A stretch of DNA of 64,000 nucleotides from Hyphomicrobiales bacterium (GTDB lineage: Bacteria; Pseudomonadota; Alphaproteobacteria; Rhizobiales; Rhizobiaceae): NCBI GenBank assembly GCA_900465675.1, contig UBJR01000010.1, forward strand, positions 62,001 through 126,000. Reading direction: 5' to 3'. How positions within the stretch are numbered: the stretch's first letter is position 1; every line of letters starts with the position of its first letter. Below, one piece after another: positions 1 through 9,008 of this stretch. The position numbers and the translations under genes were made by a program. The notes under the pieces were generated by a model. That model was not told where the DNA came from, ran no database searches, and saw nothing but the letters and a program-made list of their open reading frames with translations.

Positions 1-1
1 C

Positions 2-1108
2 GACTACAAGAAGGTGCTCGGCAGTCACAGCAAGTTCGTCTGGCTCTATGCCTTCGCCGTCTTTGCCTTTCTCTCGGTGTTCTGGTCGCAGGTGCCGAGC
101 GTCTCGATGCGCGCCAGCATCCAGTATCTGACGCAGGTGCTCTGCGCGCTGATTGCGGTGCGCACCATCGATGTCAGGACGCTGACGCTCGGCGGCGTTG
201 CCGGGGCGGCGGTCGTGCTGCTCTATTCGATCCTGTTCGGCTATTACGAATATGATCCGCTCGACGGCACCTACAGCTTCGTCGGCGCCTTCGCCTCCAA
301 GAACCAGCTCGGCTTCTATGCTTCGCTCGGCATCATCTTCGCCTTTGCCGCCGTCTTTATCTATGGCGAGCGGCGGATATGGGCGATGGTCTCTGCCGCT
401 GCCGGTCTGATGGCCGCTTACTGCCTGCTTGCCTCGCAATCCGCGACTTCGGTGCTGACAACGGCCGTCATCGTCGCGTTGCTCGTCGGCATCCGCATCG
501 TGCTGATGCTGTCGCCGCAGCAGCGAAAGCTACTGGTGATCGGCGGTGGCGTGGCGGCGATCATCCTCGCCGTTGCCAGCGTTTATCTCGGCGTCGTCGA
601 CCTTGTCCTCGGCCTGTTCGGCAAGGATTCGACGCTGACGGGGCGCACCTATCTCTGGCAGCAGGGAATCGAAGCCTGGACGCAGCACCCGGCCTTCGGC
701 ATCGGCTATCAGGCCTATTGGGTGCAGGGCTTCTCGGAACCGGAGCGTCTCTGGGAAGAGTTCTTCATCGGTTCGCGCAGCGGCTTCCATTTTCACAACA
801 CCTATATCGAGACGGCCGTCGAACTCGGGCTGACCGGGGTGCTCATCCTGGCGGCGACGATGCTCGCGATGCTCTGGGGGCACCTGCGGCGGCTGATCGA
901 GGACGTGCGCAACGACGAGTCCTATCTGCTGCTCGGGCTTGCGGTGCTGCTGACGGTGCGCTCCTTCGTCGAGATCGACGTGCTCACACCTTATAATGTC
1001 GGCACCTTCCTTCTTTATTTCTGTGCCGGAAAACTGGTCGGCGCGCGGCAGCGCTCGGCGATGGCCGAACTGCGGCGCTACGAAACGATGCCTGCCGCCC
1101 ATTCCTGA
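2..1108 (+). CDS. Polysaccharide polymerase / O-antigen ligase family membrane protein (5' partial)
   Basis: An integral membrane protein with at least seven hydrophobic segments. The reading frame is open to the left edge, so the true start lies outside the window and the GTG at position 14 is probably internal. The C-terminal half carries the hallmark of the Wzy/ExoQ O-antigen ligase family: a GRTYLWQQG stretch, then HPAFGIGYQAYW, a long periplasmic loop and HNTYIETAVELG. Such proteins polymerise or transfer lipid-linked oligosaccharide units at the periplasmic face. The next gene, 46 bases downstream on the same strand, is an ExoZ-like acyltransferase, which supports a role in exopolysaccharide or capsule assembly. 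Which polymer is made cannot be read from this fragment. Confidence 0.85.
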   Translation, partial: DYKKVLGSHSKFVWLYAFAVFAFLSVFWSQVPSVSMRASIQYLTQVLCALIAVRTIDVRTLTLGGVAGAAVVLLYSILFGYYEYDPLDGTYSFVGAFASKNQLGFYASLGIIFAFAAVFIYGERRIWAMVSAAAGLMAAYCLLASQSATSVLTTAVIVALLVGIRIVLMLSPQQRKLLVIGGGVAAIILAVASVYLGVVDLVLGLFGKDSTLTGRTYLWQQGIEAWTQHPAFGIGYQAYWVQGFSEPERLWEEFFIGSRSGFHFHNTYIETAVELGLTGVLILAATMLAMLWGHLRRLIEDVRNDESYLLLGLAVLLTVRSFVEIDVLTPYNVGTFLLYFCAGKLVGARQRSAMAELRRYETMPAAHS

Positions 1109-1154
1109 TCCATTTCATTGCCCGCCGCTTCTCGCGGCATCTTGAGGAAACTGC

Positions 1155-2162
1155 ATGAAGACCCTCTACGGGATCCAGTATTTGCGTGCCTTTGCAGCGC
1201 TTGCCGTCGTGGTGTTCCACGCGGCCGAACGGACCGGCGGCCATTTCGCCATCGGTGCGGCTGGGGTCGATGTGTTCTTCGTCATCTCAGGCTTCATCAT
1301 GTGGGTGATCAGCGACCGGCGGCCGGTGACGCCGCAGCGCTTCCTGCTCGATCGTATCAAGCGCATCGCGCCCTCCTATTGGCTGGTGACCGGGATCATG
1401 GTGGCGGGCGCTCTTGCCGGGCTGTTCCCGAACCTGCAGCTCAGCGCTGGACATCTCATCGGCTCCTTGTTCTTCATTCCGGTGCGTTCGCCGAGCAGTG
1501 GTGAAATCTGGCCGGTGCTGGTGCAGGGCTGGACGCTGAATTTCGAGATGTTCTTCTATGTGCTGTTTGCCGGCGCGCTGTTCCTGCCGCGTCAGTGGCG
1601 GCTGGTCTTCCTCACCGCCGTCTTCGGTCTGTTTTTCGTTGCCGGGCTGCTGACCCATCCGTCCTCGGCAGCGCTTGAGACCTATACACGGCCGATCATC
1701 CTCGAATTCCTCGGCGGCGTGTTCATCGCCGAATTGTGGATCCGTCGGAAGGTGGCGGGAACGAGCCTCGGGCTTGCCTGTATCGGCGCAGCACTCTGCG
1801 GCTTTGCAGCGATCTATCTGATGGGTGCGGAGTTCGATGAGTCCATCTGCGGGCCGCTGGCGATGGCGCTGGTCTTCGGCATGGTGTCGCTGGAAACCGG
1901 CGGCAGCATCGGCCGCGTGCCGGTGCTGACCTATCTCGGCGATGCCTCCTATTCGATCTATCTCTGGCACACGCTGGCGATTTCGGTTGCCGTCAAGGCC
2001 GCCGAGATTCTCGGCATCGGCGGCGAGCTGACGCTGCTCGGCGCCATCGCCGGCGGTACGATCGTCGGTGTCGGAGCTTACGAACTGGTCGAGAAGCCGC
2101 TTCGCAGGATCTTTTCCGGCGAGGGGCTGAAGCGCCGCCGATTGCAGCGGCGCCCCTCCTGA
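1155..2162 (+). CDS. Acyltransferase family 3 protein, ExoZ-like
   Basis: 335 residues with about ten hydrophobic segments, the usual size and layout of acyltransferase-3 membrane enzymes that acetylate or succinylate surface sugars. The N-terminal signature is visible: IQYLRAFAALAVVVFHA (with the family's key His), then GVDVFFVISGF and a conserved RIAPSYW segment. ExoZ, which acetylates succinoglycan in Sinorhizobium, is the closest named family I recognise. A GAGGAAA ribosome site precedes the ATG. It follows a Wzy-like polymerase in the same direction, so the two probably share a transcript. Its stop lies 4 bases from the convergent stop of the RND pump gene. Confidence 0.87.
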   Translation: MKTLYGIQYLRAFAALAVVVFHAAERTGGHFAIGAAGVDVFFVISGFIMWVISDRRPVTPQRFLLDRIKRIAPSYWLVTGIMVAGALAGLFPNLQLSAGHLIGSLFFIPVRSPSSGEIWPVLVQGWTLNFEMFFYVLFAGALFLPRQWRLVFLTAVFGLFFVAGLLTHPSSAALETYTRPIILEFLGGVFIAELWIRRKVAGTSLGLACIGAALCGFAAIYLMGAEFDESICGPLAMALVFGMVSLETGGSIGRVPVLTYLGDASYSIYLWHTLAISVAVKAAEILGIGGELTLLGAIAGGTIVGVGAYELVEKPLRRIFSGEGLKRRRLQRRPS

Positions 2163-2166
2163 TCCC

Positions 2167-5100
2167 TTACTGCGCGGCTTCTTCGGCCTGCGCCGGTGGC
2201 GGCGCGGTGACTGCCGGCTTGCGCCGGTAGCGGGCGCGCAGCACCACATAGAAGACCGGCGTCAGGAACAGGCCGAAGATCGTCACGCCCAGCATGCCGG
2301 AGAACACGGCGGTGCCGAGCGACTGGCGCATTTCTGCGCCGGGGCCGGTCGCGATCATCAGCGGCACGACGCCGAAGATGAAGGCGAAGGCGGTCATCAG
2401 GATCGGGCGCAGGCGCAGGTGGCTGGCCTCGATGGCAGCCTCGATCGCCGTCTTTCCTTCTTCTTCCGCCTGTCTCGCGAACTCGACGATCAGGATCGCG
2501 TTCTTGGCCGCAAGGCCTATCAGCACAATCAGGCCGATCTGCGTCAGGATATTGTTGTCCATCCCGCGCAGATGCACGCCGATCAGGGCGGCAAGGATCG
2601 CCAAGGGCACGATCAGGATGATCGCCAGCGGCAGGACCCAGCTTTCATACTGGGCCGACAGCGCCAGGAAGACGAAGATGACCGAGAGCGCGAAGATATA
2701 GATCGCCGTGTTGCCAGTGTTCTTTTCCTGATAGGCGATTTCCGTCCATTCGAAGGTCGTGCCGGCCGGCAGGATGCTTGCGGCAACGCCCTCCATCGTG
2801 TTGAGCGCGCTGCCGGTCGAGACGCCGGGTGCGGCGTTGCCCTGCAGGGGAACGGAGACATACATATTATAATGCTGGACGAGCGAGGGACCCGCCGTGT
2901 CCTTGATCTCGACCAGCGTGCCCAATGGTACCAGCGCGCCGGTTGCCGAGCGGACCTTGAGCGCCAGGATATCGTCGCGCTCGACGCGGTACTGCTGGTC
3001 GGCCTGCGCGCGCACCTGGTAGACGCGGCCGAAGGCGTTGAAGTCGTTGACGTAGGACGTGCCAAGGTTGATCGACAGCGTATCGAAGATATTGGGGATC
3101 GGCACGTTCAGCGCACGCGCCTTGTCGCGGTCGATCTCCAGGAAAAACTGCGGGCTGGAAGCCGAGAAGGTTGTGAAGACGCCGGTGAGGCCGGGTGTCT
3201 GGTTGGCCTTGCCCATGATCTGATAGGCGGCCCCCAGCACGCGGCGCATGTCAGAGCTCTCGCGGTCCATGACCTGCATCTTGAAGCCGCCGGCATTGCC
3301 GATGCCGGAGATCGGCGGCGGCGGGATGGCGATGATGAAGGCTTCCTGGATACTCTGCAGGCTGCCGTAGAGCTGGCCGATGATCTGCCCGGCATTCTGG
3401 TGGTGCTCCAGCCGGTTTTCGAACGTATCGAAGGCGGCGAAGACGACGCCGGCATTCGAGGCATTGGTGAAGGTCGCGCCGCTGAAGCCGGAGAAGGCGA
3501 CGGCATTCTTGACGCCCGGCGTGTTGCGGATGATCTCCGAGGCGCGCTGGACGACGGCATCGGTTCTCGCCAGCGACGCGCCATCCGGCAACTGCACGAC
3601 GACGATCGCGTAGCCCTGGTCCATCACGGGCACGAAGCCGCGCGGCACGATGCTGGTCATATAATAGGTGAGGCCGAGCAGGCCCACGAAGACCAGCAGT
3701 GCGATGCCGAGCGCCGCCCAGGTCTGCACCGCATGGCGCACGATCCAGGAATAGCCCGAACTCAGCCGGTCGAAGCCATTATTGAAGCCGTTGGCCAGCG
3801 CATTGCCGAAGCGCGAGACCGGGTTTTTCGGCTTGTGATGCGCATCATGCGGTTTCAGCACGATCGCGGCGAGCGCCGGTGACAGCGTCAACGAATTCAG
3901 CGCGGAAATCGCCGTCGCGACCGAGATGGTCACCGCGAATTGCCGGTAGAACTGGCCTGAAATGCCGGGGATGAAGGCCGTCGGCACGAAGACCGCGATG
4001 AGCACCAGCGAGATGGCGAGAACGGCGGTGCCGACCTCGTTCATCGTCACATGCGCCGCCTCGCGCGGTGTCATGCCCTTCGCCAGATTTCGCTCGACAT
4101 TCTCGACGACGACGATGGCGTCGTCGACGACGATGCCGATCGCCAGCACCAGACCGAACAGCGTCAGCATGTTCAGCGAGAAGCCGAAGGCGAGCAGGAA
4201 GGCGAAGGTGCCGATCAGCGACACCGGAATGGCAACGATCGGGATGATCGCCGTTCGCCAGGATTGCAGGAAGACCAGAACGACGAGAGCCACGAGGATC
4301 GCCGCTTCGGCGATGGTCTTGTAGACCTCGTCAATCGATTCCGAGATGAACTCGGTCGGGTTGTAGACGATGTCGTAAGAGAGGCCGTCGGGGAAATCCT
4401 GCTGCGCGGTCTGCATCGCCTGCTTGATCGAGGCGGCGGCTGCCAGCGCATTGGTGCCCGGGCGCGAGAAGATGCCGAGCGCGACTGCCGGCTTGCCGTT
4501 CAGATAGCTGTTGGTGACATAGTCCTTGGCGCCGAGCTCGATGCGGGCGATGTCCTGCAGCTGCACCAGACGGCCGCTGGCCGTCGCCTTGACGATGACA
4601 TAGCGGAACTGGCGGGCATCCGAGAAGCGGCCTTCCGTCGTCACCGTATATTGGAACGCATTAGTGCCTGATGTGGGCGGACCGCCGATCGAGCCGCCTG
4701 AGACCTGAACGTTCTGATCGCGCAGCGATTGCACGACGTCGCTCGATGTCATCCCGTAGGCCGAGAGCTTTTCCGGATCGAGCCAGATGCGCAGCGAATA
4801 CTCGCGTTCGCCGAAGATGATGACGTCGCCGACGCCATCGAGGCGGACGAGCGTGTCGCGGATGCGGCTGCGCGCATAGTTGGAAACGTAGAGCTGGTCA
4901 TAGCGCGAGTTCGGCGACAGGAGATGCACGACCATCATCAGGTCGGGAGAACTCTTGGCGGTGGTGATGCCGATGCGGCGGACCTCTTCGGGAAGCCGCG
5001 GCTCGGCAATGCCAACGCGGTTCTGGACGAGGACCTGTGCCTTGTCGAGATCGGTGCCGAGCTTGAAAGTGATGGTCAGCGCCATCGAGCCGTCGGCGGT

Positions 5101-5352
5101 CGAATAGGAGGACATGTAGAGCATGTCTTCGACGCCGTTGATTTCCTGCTCGATCGGCGTTGCCACCGTATTGGCGATGGTTTCGGCGTCGGCGCCCGGA
5201 TAGGCGGTGCGCACGACGATGGTCGGCGGGGCGATTTCCGGATACTGCGCCACCGGCAGCTGGAAATACGCGAGCCCGCCAACGATGAGCAGGACGATCG
5301 AGAGCACCGACGCGAAGATCGGCCGGTCGACGAAGAAATGGGCGAACCTCAT
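2167..5352 (-). CDS. RND multidrug efflux transporter, inner-membrane pump (HAE1 family)
   Basis: 1061 residues, full length for AcrB/MexB-type pumps. The start MRFAHFFVDRPIFASVLSI is the typical HAE1 N-terminus with its first membrane helix. The paired aspartates of the proton relay in helix 4 (GIVVDDAIVVVENVERN) lie near residues 408-409. The protein should export hydrophobic drugs or plant compounds by proton antiport as a trimer. Its ATG overlaps the stop of the membrane-fusion gene by four bases (ATGA), so the pair is translationally coupled. No outer-membrane channel gene follows, so a TolC-type protein encoded elsewhere must complete the pump. Confidence 0.95.
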   Translation of the reverse strand: MRFAHFFVDRPIFASVLSIVLLIVGGLAYFQLPVAQYPEIAPPTIVVRTAYPGADAETIANTVATPIEQEINGVEDMLYMSSYSTADGSMALTITFKLGTDLDKAQVLVQNRVGIAEPRLPEEVRRIGITTAKSSPDLMMVVHLLSPNSRYDQLYVSNYARSRIRDTLVRLDGVGDVIIFGEREYSLRIWLDPEKLSAYGMTSSDVVQSLRDQNVQVSGGSIGGPPTSGTNAFQYTVTTEGRFSDARQFRYVIVKATASGRLVQLQDIARIELGAKDYVTNSYLNGKPAVALGIFSRPGTNALAAAASIKQAMQTAQQDFPDGLSYDIVYNPTEFISESIDEVYKTIAEAAILVALVVLVFLQSWRTAIIPIVAIPVSLIGTFAFLLAFGFSLNMLTLFGLVLAIGIVVDDAIVVVENVERNLAKGMTPREAAHVTMNEVGTAVLAISLVLIAVFVPTAFIPGISGQFYRQFAVTISVATAISALNSLTLSPALAAIVLKPHDAHHKPKNPVSRFGNALANGFNNGFDRLSSGYSWIVRHAVQTWAALGIALLVFVGLLGLTYYMTSIVPRGFVPVMDQGYAIVVVQLPDGASLARTDAVVQRASEIIRNTPGVKNAVAFSGFSGATFTNASNAGVVFAAFDTFENRLEHHQNAGQIIGQLYGSLQSIQEAFIIAIPPPPISGIGNAGGFKMQVMDRESSDMRRVLGAAYQIMGKANQTPGLTGVFTTFSASSPQFFLEIDRDKARALNVPIPNIFDTLSINLGTSYVNDFNAFGRVYQVRAQADQQYRVERDDILALKVRSATGALVPLGTLVEIKDTAGPSLVQHYNMYVSVPLQGNAAPGVSTGSALNTMEGVAASILPAGTTFEWTEIAYQEKNTGNTAIYIFALSVIFVFLALSAQYESWVLPLAIILIVPLAILAALIGVHLRGMDNNILTQIGLIVLIGLAAKNAILIVEFARQAEEEGKTAIEAAIEASHLRLRPILMTAFAFIFGVVPLMIATGPGAEMRQSLGTAVFSGMLGVTIFGLFLTPVFYVVLRARYRRKPAVTAPPPAQAEEAAQ

Positions 5353-6530
5353 TGGGCGAGCTCCATGCCTGCAGCTTCCGGCGGGATGTCATCACGGCTC
5401 TGGGGCAGTTCGATCAGCTGCGGCGTGATCTTCGAGCCGGGGCGGGCGCGCATCAGGCCGTTGACGACGATGGTTTCGGTGCCGTCCATGCCTTCGCGGA
5501 TGGCCCTGTAGCCATAGAGCCGCGGTCCCGGCCGGACCGGCTTGGTCGAAACGGTGCCGTCAGCGCCGACGATATAGACGACGCGCTGGTTCTGGTCGGA
5601 GCCGACGGCTTCGTCGGGAACCAGGATCGCCTTGTAGGTATTCGAGGCTTCCACCTGCACGCGGCCGAAAAGGCCGGGCTGGAGCACGAGATTGGGATTA
5701 TCGAAGCGGGCGCGGATGCGCATCGTGCCGGACTCGTTGTCCACCCGGTTTTCGGCGAAATCCAGCTTGCCGCTGAACGGTTTCTGGGTGGAATCGGAGA
5801 TCCGCACCTGGACCGGCACGCCACCACCGCCCTGCTGCAGATCGCTGCCGCGGGTGCGGGCGGTATCGGCGAAGTTCAGCAGGCGGCGCTCGTCGACGTC
5901 GAAATAGAAGTCGATCGGATCGAGCGAGACGATGGTCGTCAGCACCGACTGGTCGGTCTGCACGAGGTTGCCGGCGGAGATCAGGCGGCGGTCAATGCGG
6001 CCGCTGATCGGCGCGGTGATCTTGGTATATTCGAGATCGAGCGCGGCGCGGTCGGCGGTGGCCTGGGCGCCGCGAACGTTGGCCTGGGCGGAGACCCAGT
6101 CGCGGCGGCGGTCGTCGAGTGTCGAGACCGACTGGCTGCCGCTATTGGCGAGCGACTCTGCCCGCTTGAACTGCGTCTCGGCATATTCTTGCGTCGACTT
6201 GGCGACTTCGAGCGCGGCGTTCGCCTCGTTGACGGCGGTGATGAAGGGGCGCTGGTCGATGACGAACAGCAGGTCGCCCTTCTTGACGAGCGCGCCGTCG
6301 GTGAAATGCACTTCCTGCAGATATCCGCCGACGCGGGCGCGGATCGAAACCTGGTCGACGGCTTCGAAGCGGCCGATGAATTCGTCGTTGTCGACGACCT
6401 CGCGGACGACGGGCTTGGCGACGGTGACGGGCGGGGGAGGCGGTGCGGCGGCCTGTTGGGCCTCAGCGGCGAGCGGCAGAAGAGCCGAGACAAAGCCGAA
6501 TGCAATAGCGGCACGAAGAGAGTAAGGCAT
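5349..6530 (-). CDS. RND efflux membrane fusion protein (periplasmic adaptor)
   Basis: 393 residues, normal for AcrA/MexA-type adaptors. An N-terminal signal peptide ends near ALPLAAEAQQ. No lipobox cysteine is visible, so it is not an obvious lipoprotein. The biotinyl-lipoyl half motifs (RARVGGYLQEVHF and ITAPISGRIDRRLISAGNLV), the intervening helical hairpin and the beta-barrel region are in the usual order. It would link the inner-membrane pump encoded immediately downstream to a TolC-like channel. It is first in a two-gene operon. A short inverted repeat 50-63 bases upstream of the ATG is a possible repressor site, but no adjacent regulator gene is present. Confidence 0.93.
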   Translation of the reverse strand: MPYSLRAAIAFGFVSALLPLAAEAQQAAAPPPPPVTVAKPVVREVVDNDEFIGRFEAVDQVSIRARVGGYLQEVHFTDGALVKKGDLLFVIDQRPFITAVNEANAALEVAKSTQEYAETQFKRAESLANSGSQSVSTLDDRRRDWVSAQANVRGAQATADRAALDLEYTKITAPISGRIDRRLISAGNLVQTDQSVLTTIVSLDPIDFYFDVDERRLLNFADTARTRGSDLQQGGGGVPVQVRISDSTQKPFSGKLDFAENRVDNESGTMRIRARFDNPNLVLQPGLFGRVQVEASNTYKAILVPDEAVGSDQNQRVVYIVGADGTVSTKPVRPGPRLYGYRAIREGMDGTETIVVNGLMRARPGSKITPQLIELPQSRDDIPPEAAGMELAQ

Positions 6531-6579
6531 AGCGATCCCCCATTCTGGGCGGCCGTTATGCCGCCAATCTCATGCTGAA

Positions 6580-6593
6580 ATGATGCGTATCAT
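6580..6593. promoter_or_regulatory. Possible operator of the RND efflux operon
   Basis: An inverted repeat ATGAT-GCGT-ATCAT sits 50 bases upstream of the membrane-fusion gene start, where a promoter or repressor site would be expected. The arms are short and chance occurrence cannot be excluded. The rest of the 242-base spacer up to the antiporter gene shows nothing I can identify. Confidence 0.25.
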
Positions 6594-6772
6594 ATCCACT
6601 GCTTCAAACGCGGGTGCCGCGTCTGCTACTTCCAATTCGAGCGCCCGAGGGCGCATTGCCAATCGTCCGGGCTGCGTGGTTTTGCCGCGCTAACCGTATG
6701 AAACGGCACTATAAGCGTCACTTCGCGGAAATAGCAAACGACAATAGGTTGCAGTGCTCAGTCATGTGGTCA

Positions 6773-8317
6773 CTACCCTTCGACGATCTGTTCCTGCCCG
6801 GGAGATGATGCCGCAAGCTCTGCCCAGTCGAGCTCCTGCTCGAGAATATGGAAGATGTCGTCATCGATTTCGTCGGTTCGCCGCATCTCTGCGAGCTTCT
6901 GGCGTTTCGCGGTGATGATACTGCGGCGCAGTTCGTCCATTTCGCTGACTTCGCGCGGATGTTCACCCTTGCGGACGATTTCGCGTTCGGAGGTATAGAC
7001 ATGCCGCAGGATCGCTGCCGCCTTGCTTTCCTTGCCCTCGAGCTCCGCGAGAGCGGATTCCAGCAGATCGGCGCGGGCATCCGACAATCCTTTTTCCCAG
7101 GAGGTGTCAGGCGCGAAGCGCAGGAAACGGATCAGCGGACCGAGCGTTAATCCCTGGATGATCAGGGTGCCGAGGACGACGCCAAGGGCGCTCAGCAGGA
7201 TCACGTCCCGCTCTGGAAAGTCGAAGGGCAAGGCAAGTGCTGCGGCGAGCGTCACGAGGCCGCGCATGCCGCACCAGCCGGCAACGATGCTCATCGCCAG
7301 CGTCGGCGGCTCCTGCTTTGTCGTCCGCCTCATCCGCCGCCGCGTCATCACCACATTGTAGCCGAGCACCCAGAGCATGCGGACGCAGACGACGGTGATA
7401 AAGACGGCGAGAGCGACCGTCAGGGCGTAGGTGCGCCGGCCCGGCTCCATGTCGAGGAAGATCTGCCGCGCCTGCAGTCCCATCAGCAGGAAGGCGACGA
7501 CATTGAGCAGGAAGACTGCCGCTTCCCATACGGAATAGGAATGGATGCGATGGCGGGCGCTTTGCCGCTCGGGCATGTAACGGGCGATCACCATGGCATA
7601 GACGACGATCGCCAGGATGGCGGAAAGATGCAGGTGCTCGGCGATGATCCAGGTGCCGAAGGTGGCGACGAATTCCAGCAGCGTGCCGCCGAGCGTGCCT
7701 GCCAGTCTGGTGCCGATGATCATGTAGAGCCGCCCGGCGGCATAGCCGACGATCATGCCACCCGGTATCGCCAGGGCCAGTTCGGGCAGCGTTCTGGCGA
7801 AGAAGGCCGGGCTGGTGGAAGCCGCGACCGCGGCGGTGAAGATCAGCAGCGAGACGGCGTCGTTGAGCAGGCTTTCGCCTTTCAGCACCACATAGGTCTG
7901 GCGGGGGAGATCGAAGCGGTCGAGCATGGCAGTTGCTGCAACCGCATCGGGTGGCGCGACGATGGCGCCGAGCGCGATCGCCGCCGCGATCGGCAGCCCT
8001 GCCATCCAAATGCCGACCGTGGCGACGGCCGCGGTCGTCAGGATGACGGCGATGGCCGCGAGCGAGATCAGCGGCAGCCAGTTCTGGCGCAGTGTCCGCG
8101 GCGGCAGGTCGTATGCGGCGTCGAAGAGGGCGGGCGCGATGAACAGTGCCAGCGCCAGCTGCGGATCGATGCCGATCTCCGGTGCCCAGGGGACGGACGC
8201 GACGGCGAGACCGGCGATCGCCAGCATCGTCGGGTAGGGGATCAGGAATTTCCGCGACACCTGGAGAAAGACGATGGCAACGAGCAGCAGCGTCAGCATG
8301 CTTTCGAAAAATGCCAT
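6773..8317 (-). CDS. Na+/H+ antiporter (CPA1/NhaP type)
   Basis: 514 residues: about twelve hydrophobic segments in the first 400 residues, then a charged cytoplasmic tail of about 110 residues (ELEGKESKAAAILRHVYTSERE and onward). Typical CPA1 features are visible: FIAPALFDAAYDLPP, IVAPPDAVAATAML with the substrate-binding Asp, and LLNDAVSLLIF. It should exchange monovalent cations for protons across the inner membrane. It stands alone and is transcribed away from the marR-emrAB set; the 226-base shared spacer holds a possible MarR operator nearer the marR side. Confidence 0.9.
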   Translation of the reverse strand: MAFFESMLTLLLVAIVFLQVSRKFLIPYPTMLAIAGLAVASVPWAPEIGIDPQLALALFIAPALFDAAYDLPPRTLRQNWLPLISLAAIAVILTTAAVATVGIWMAGLPIAAAIALGAIVAPPDAVAATAMLDRFDLPRQTYVVLKGESLLNDAVSLLIFTAAVAASTSPAFFARTLPELALAIPGGMIVGYAAGRLYMIIGTRLAGTLGGTLLEFVATFGTWIIAEHLHLSAILAIVVYAMVIARYMPERQSARHRIHSYSVWEAAVFLLNVVAFLLMGLQARQIFLDMEPGRRTYALTVALAVFITVVCVRMLWVLGYNVVMTRRRMRRTTKQEPPTLAMSIVAGWCGMRGLVTLAAALALPFDFPERDVILLSALGVVLGTLIIQGLTLGPLIRFLRFAPDTSWEKGLSDARADLLESALAELEGKESKAAAILRHVYTSEREIVRKGEHPREVSEMDELRRSIITAKRQKLAEMRRTDEIDDDIFHILEQELDWAELAASSPGQEQIVEG

Positions 8318-8509
8318 GGGTCCCCCTATCCGCCTGCAGGGAATGATCTAGCGCGCTGCCGGCGCTTGGCCATGCCCGTGACGGGAGCGCGGGAGAGGCC
8401 GCGGCATCAATCTTCGCTTGACGATGCACTGCGGCATTTTAGCCGCAGCTGCTGAATCTAAGACGGCTGATCTTGTGCGTCAGCCATGCTCAATATATCT
8501 ACCAACATT

Positions 8510-8523
8510 ATAAGCACACTTAT
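8510..8523. promoter_or_regulatory. Possible MarR operator
   Basis: An inverted repeat ATAAG-CACA-CTTAT lies 20 bases before the marR start codon in an AT-rich stretch. MarR proteins commonly bind short AT-rich palindromes overlapping their own promoter, so autoregulation of marR-emrA-emrB is plausible. It is seen in sequence but untested. Confidence 0.35.
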
Positions 8524-8543
8524 TAATAGCTGGCACAGATTTC

Positions 8544-9008
8544 ATGAACTCCAACCCGACCCTCGGCTTCCTTCTCCACGACGTCGCCCGGCTGCTGCGC
8601 AAGCGGTTCGAGCAGCGCGCGAAGTGCCTTGGCCTGACGCGTTCGCAGTGGCAGACGCTTGCCTACCTGTCGAACAACGAAGGCATTCATCAGGGCGGGC
8701 TGGCTGAAATTCTTGAAATCGAGCCGATCACGCTGGTGCGCATTCTCGACAAACTCGCCGAACGCGGGCTGATCGAGCGGCGCCAGCACCCGACCGACCG
8801 GCGTATCTGGCTTCTCTACATGCGCGAAGCCGCGCATCCGATCCTCGCGGAAATGCGCGAGCTCGGCGATGTGACGCGGGCCGAAGCGCTTGCCGGCGTC
8901 ACAGCGGAGCAGCGTGAAGCGCTGTTTGCAATCCTATCCGAAATGAAGACGAACCTTGTAGTGGCGTGCCGGACACCGGTCGCTGAAAAAGAGCAGAACC
9001 ATGGTTAA
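8544..9008 (+). CDS. MarR family transcriptional regulator
   Basis: 154 residues, standard MarR size. The winged helix is clear: LGLTRSQWQTLAYLSNNEG, then GGLAEILEIEPITLVRILDKLAERGLIERR and the wing DRRIWLLYM. Such repressors usually control an adjacent efflux operon and release DNA on binding phenolics or antibiotics. Its last eight bases overlap the emrA-like gene, indicating co-transcription with the exporter it probably regulates. No good Shine-Dalgarno sequence precedes the ATG. Confidence 0.92.
   Translation: MNSNPTLGFLLHDVARLLRKRFEQRAKCLGLTRSQWQTLAYLSNNEGIHQGGLAEILEIEPITLVRILDKLAERGLIERRQHPTDRRIWLLYMREAAHPILAEMRELGDVTRAEALAGVTAEQREALFAILSEMKTNLVVACRTPVAEKEQNHG

Noticed and set aside
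6614..6808. A 64-codon frame in the spacer before the antiporter gene
   Set aside because: No Shine-Dalgarno sequence, overlaps the end of the antiporter gene and has no recognisable protein character.
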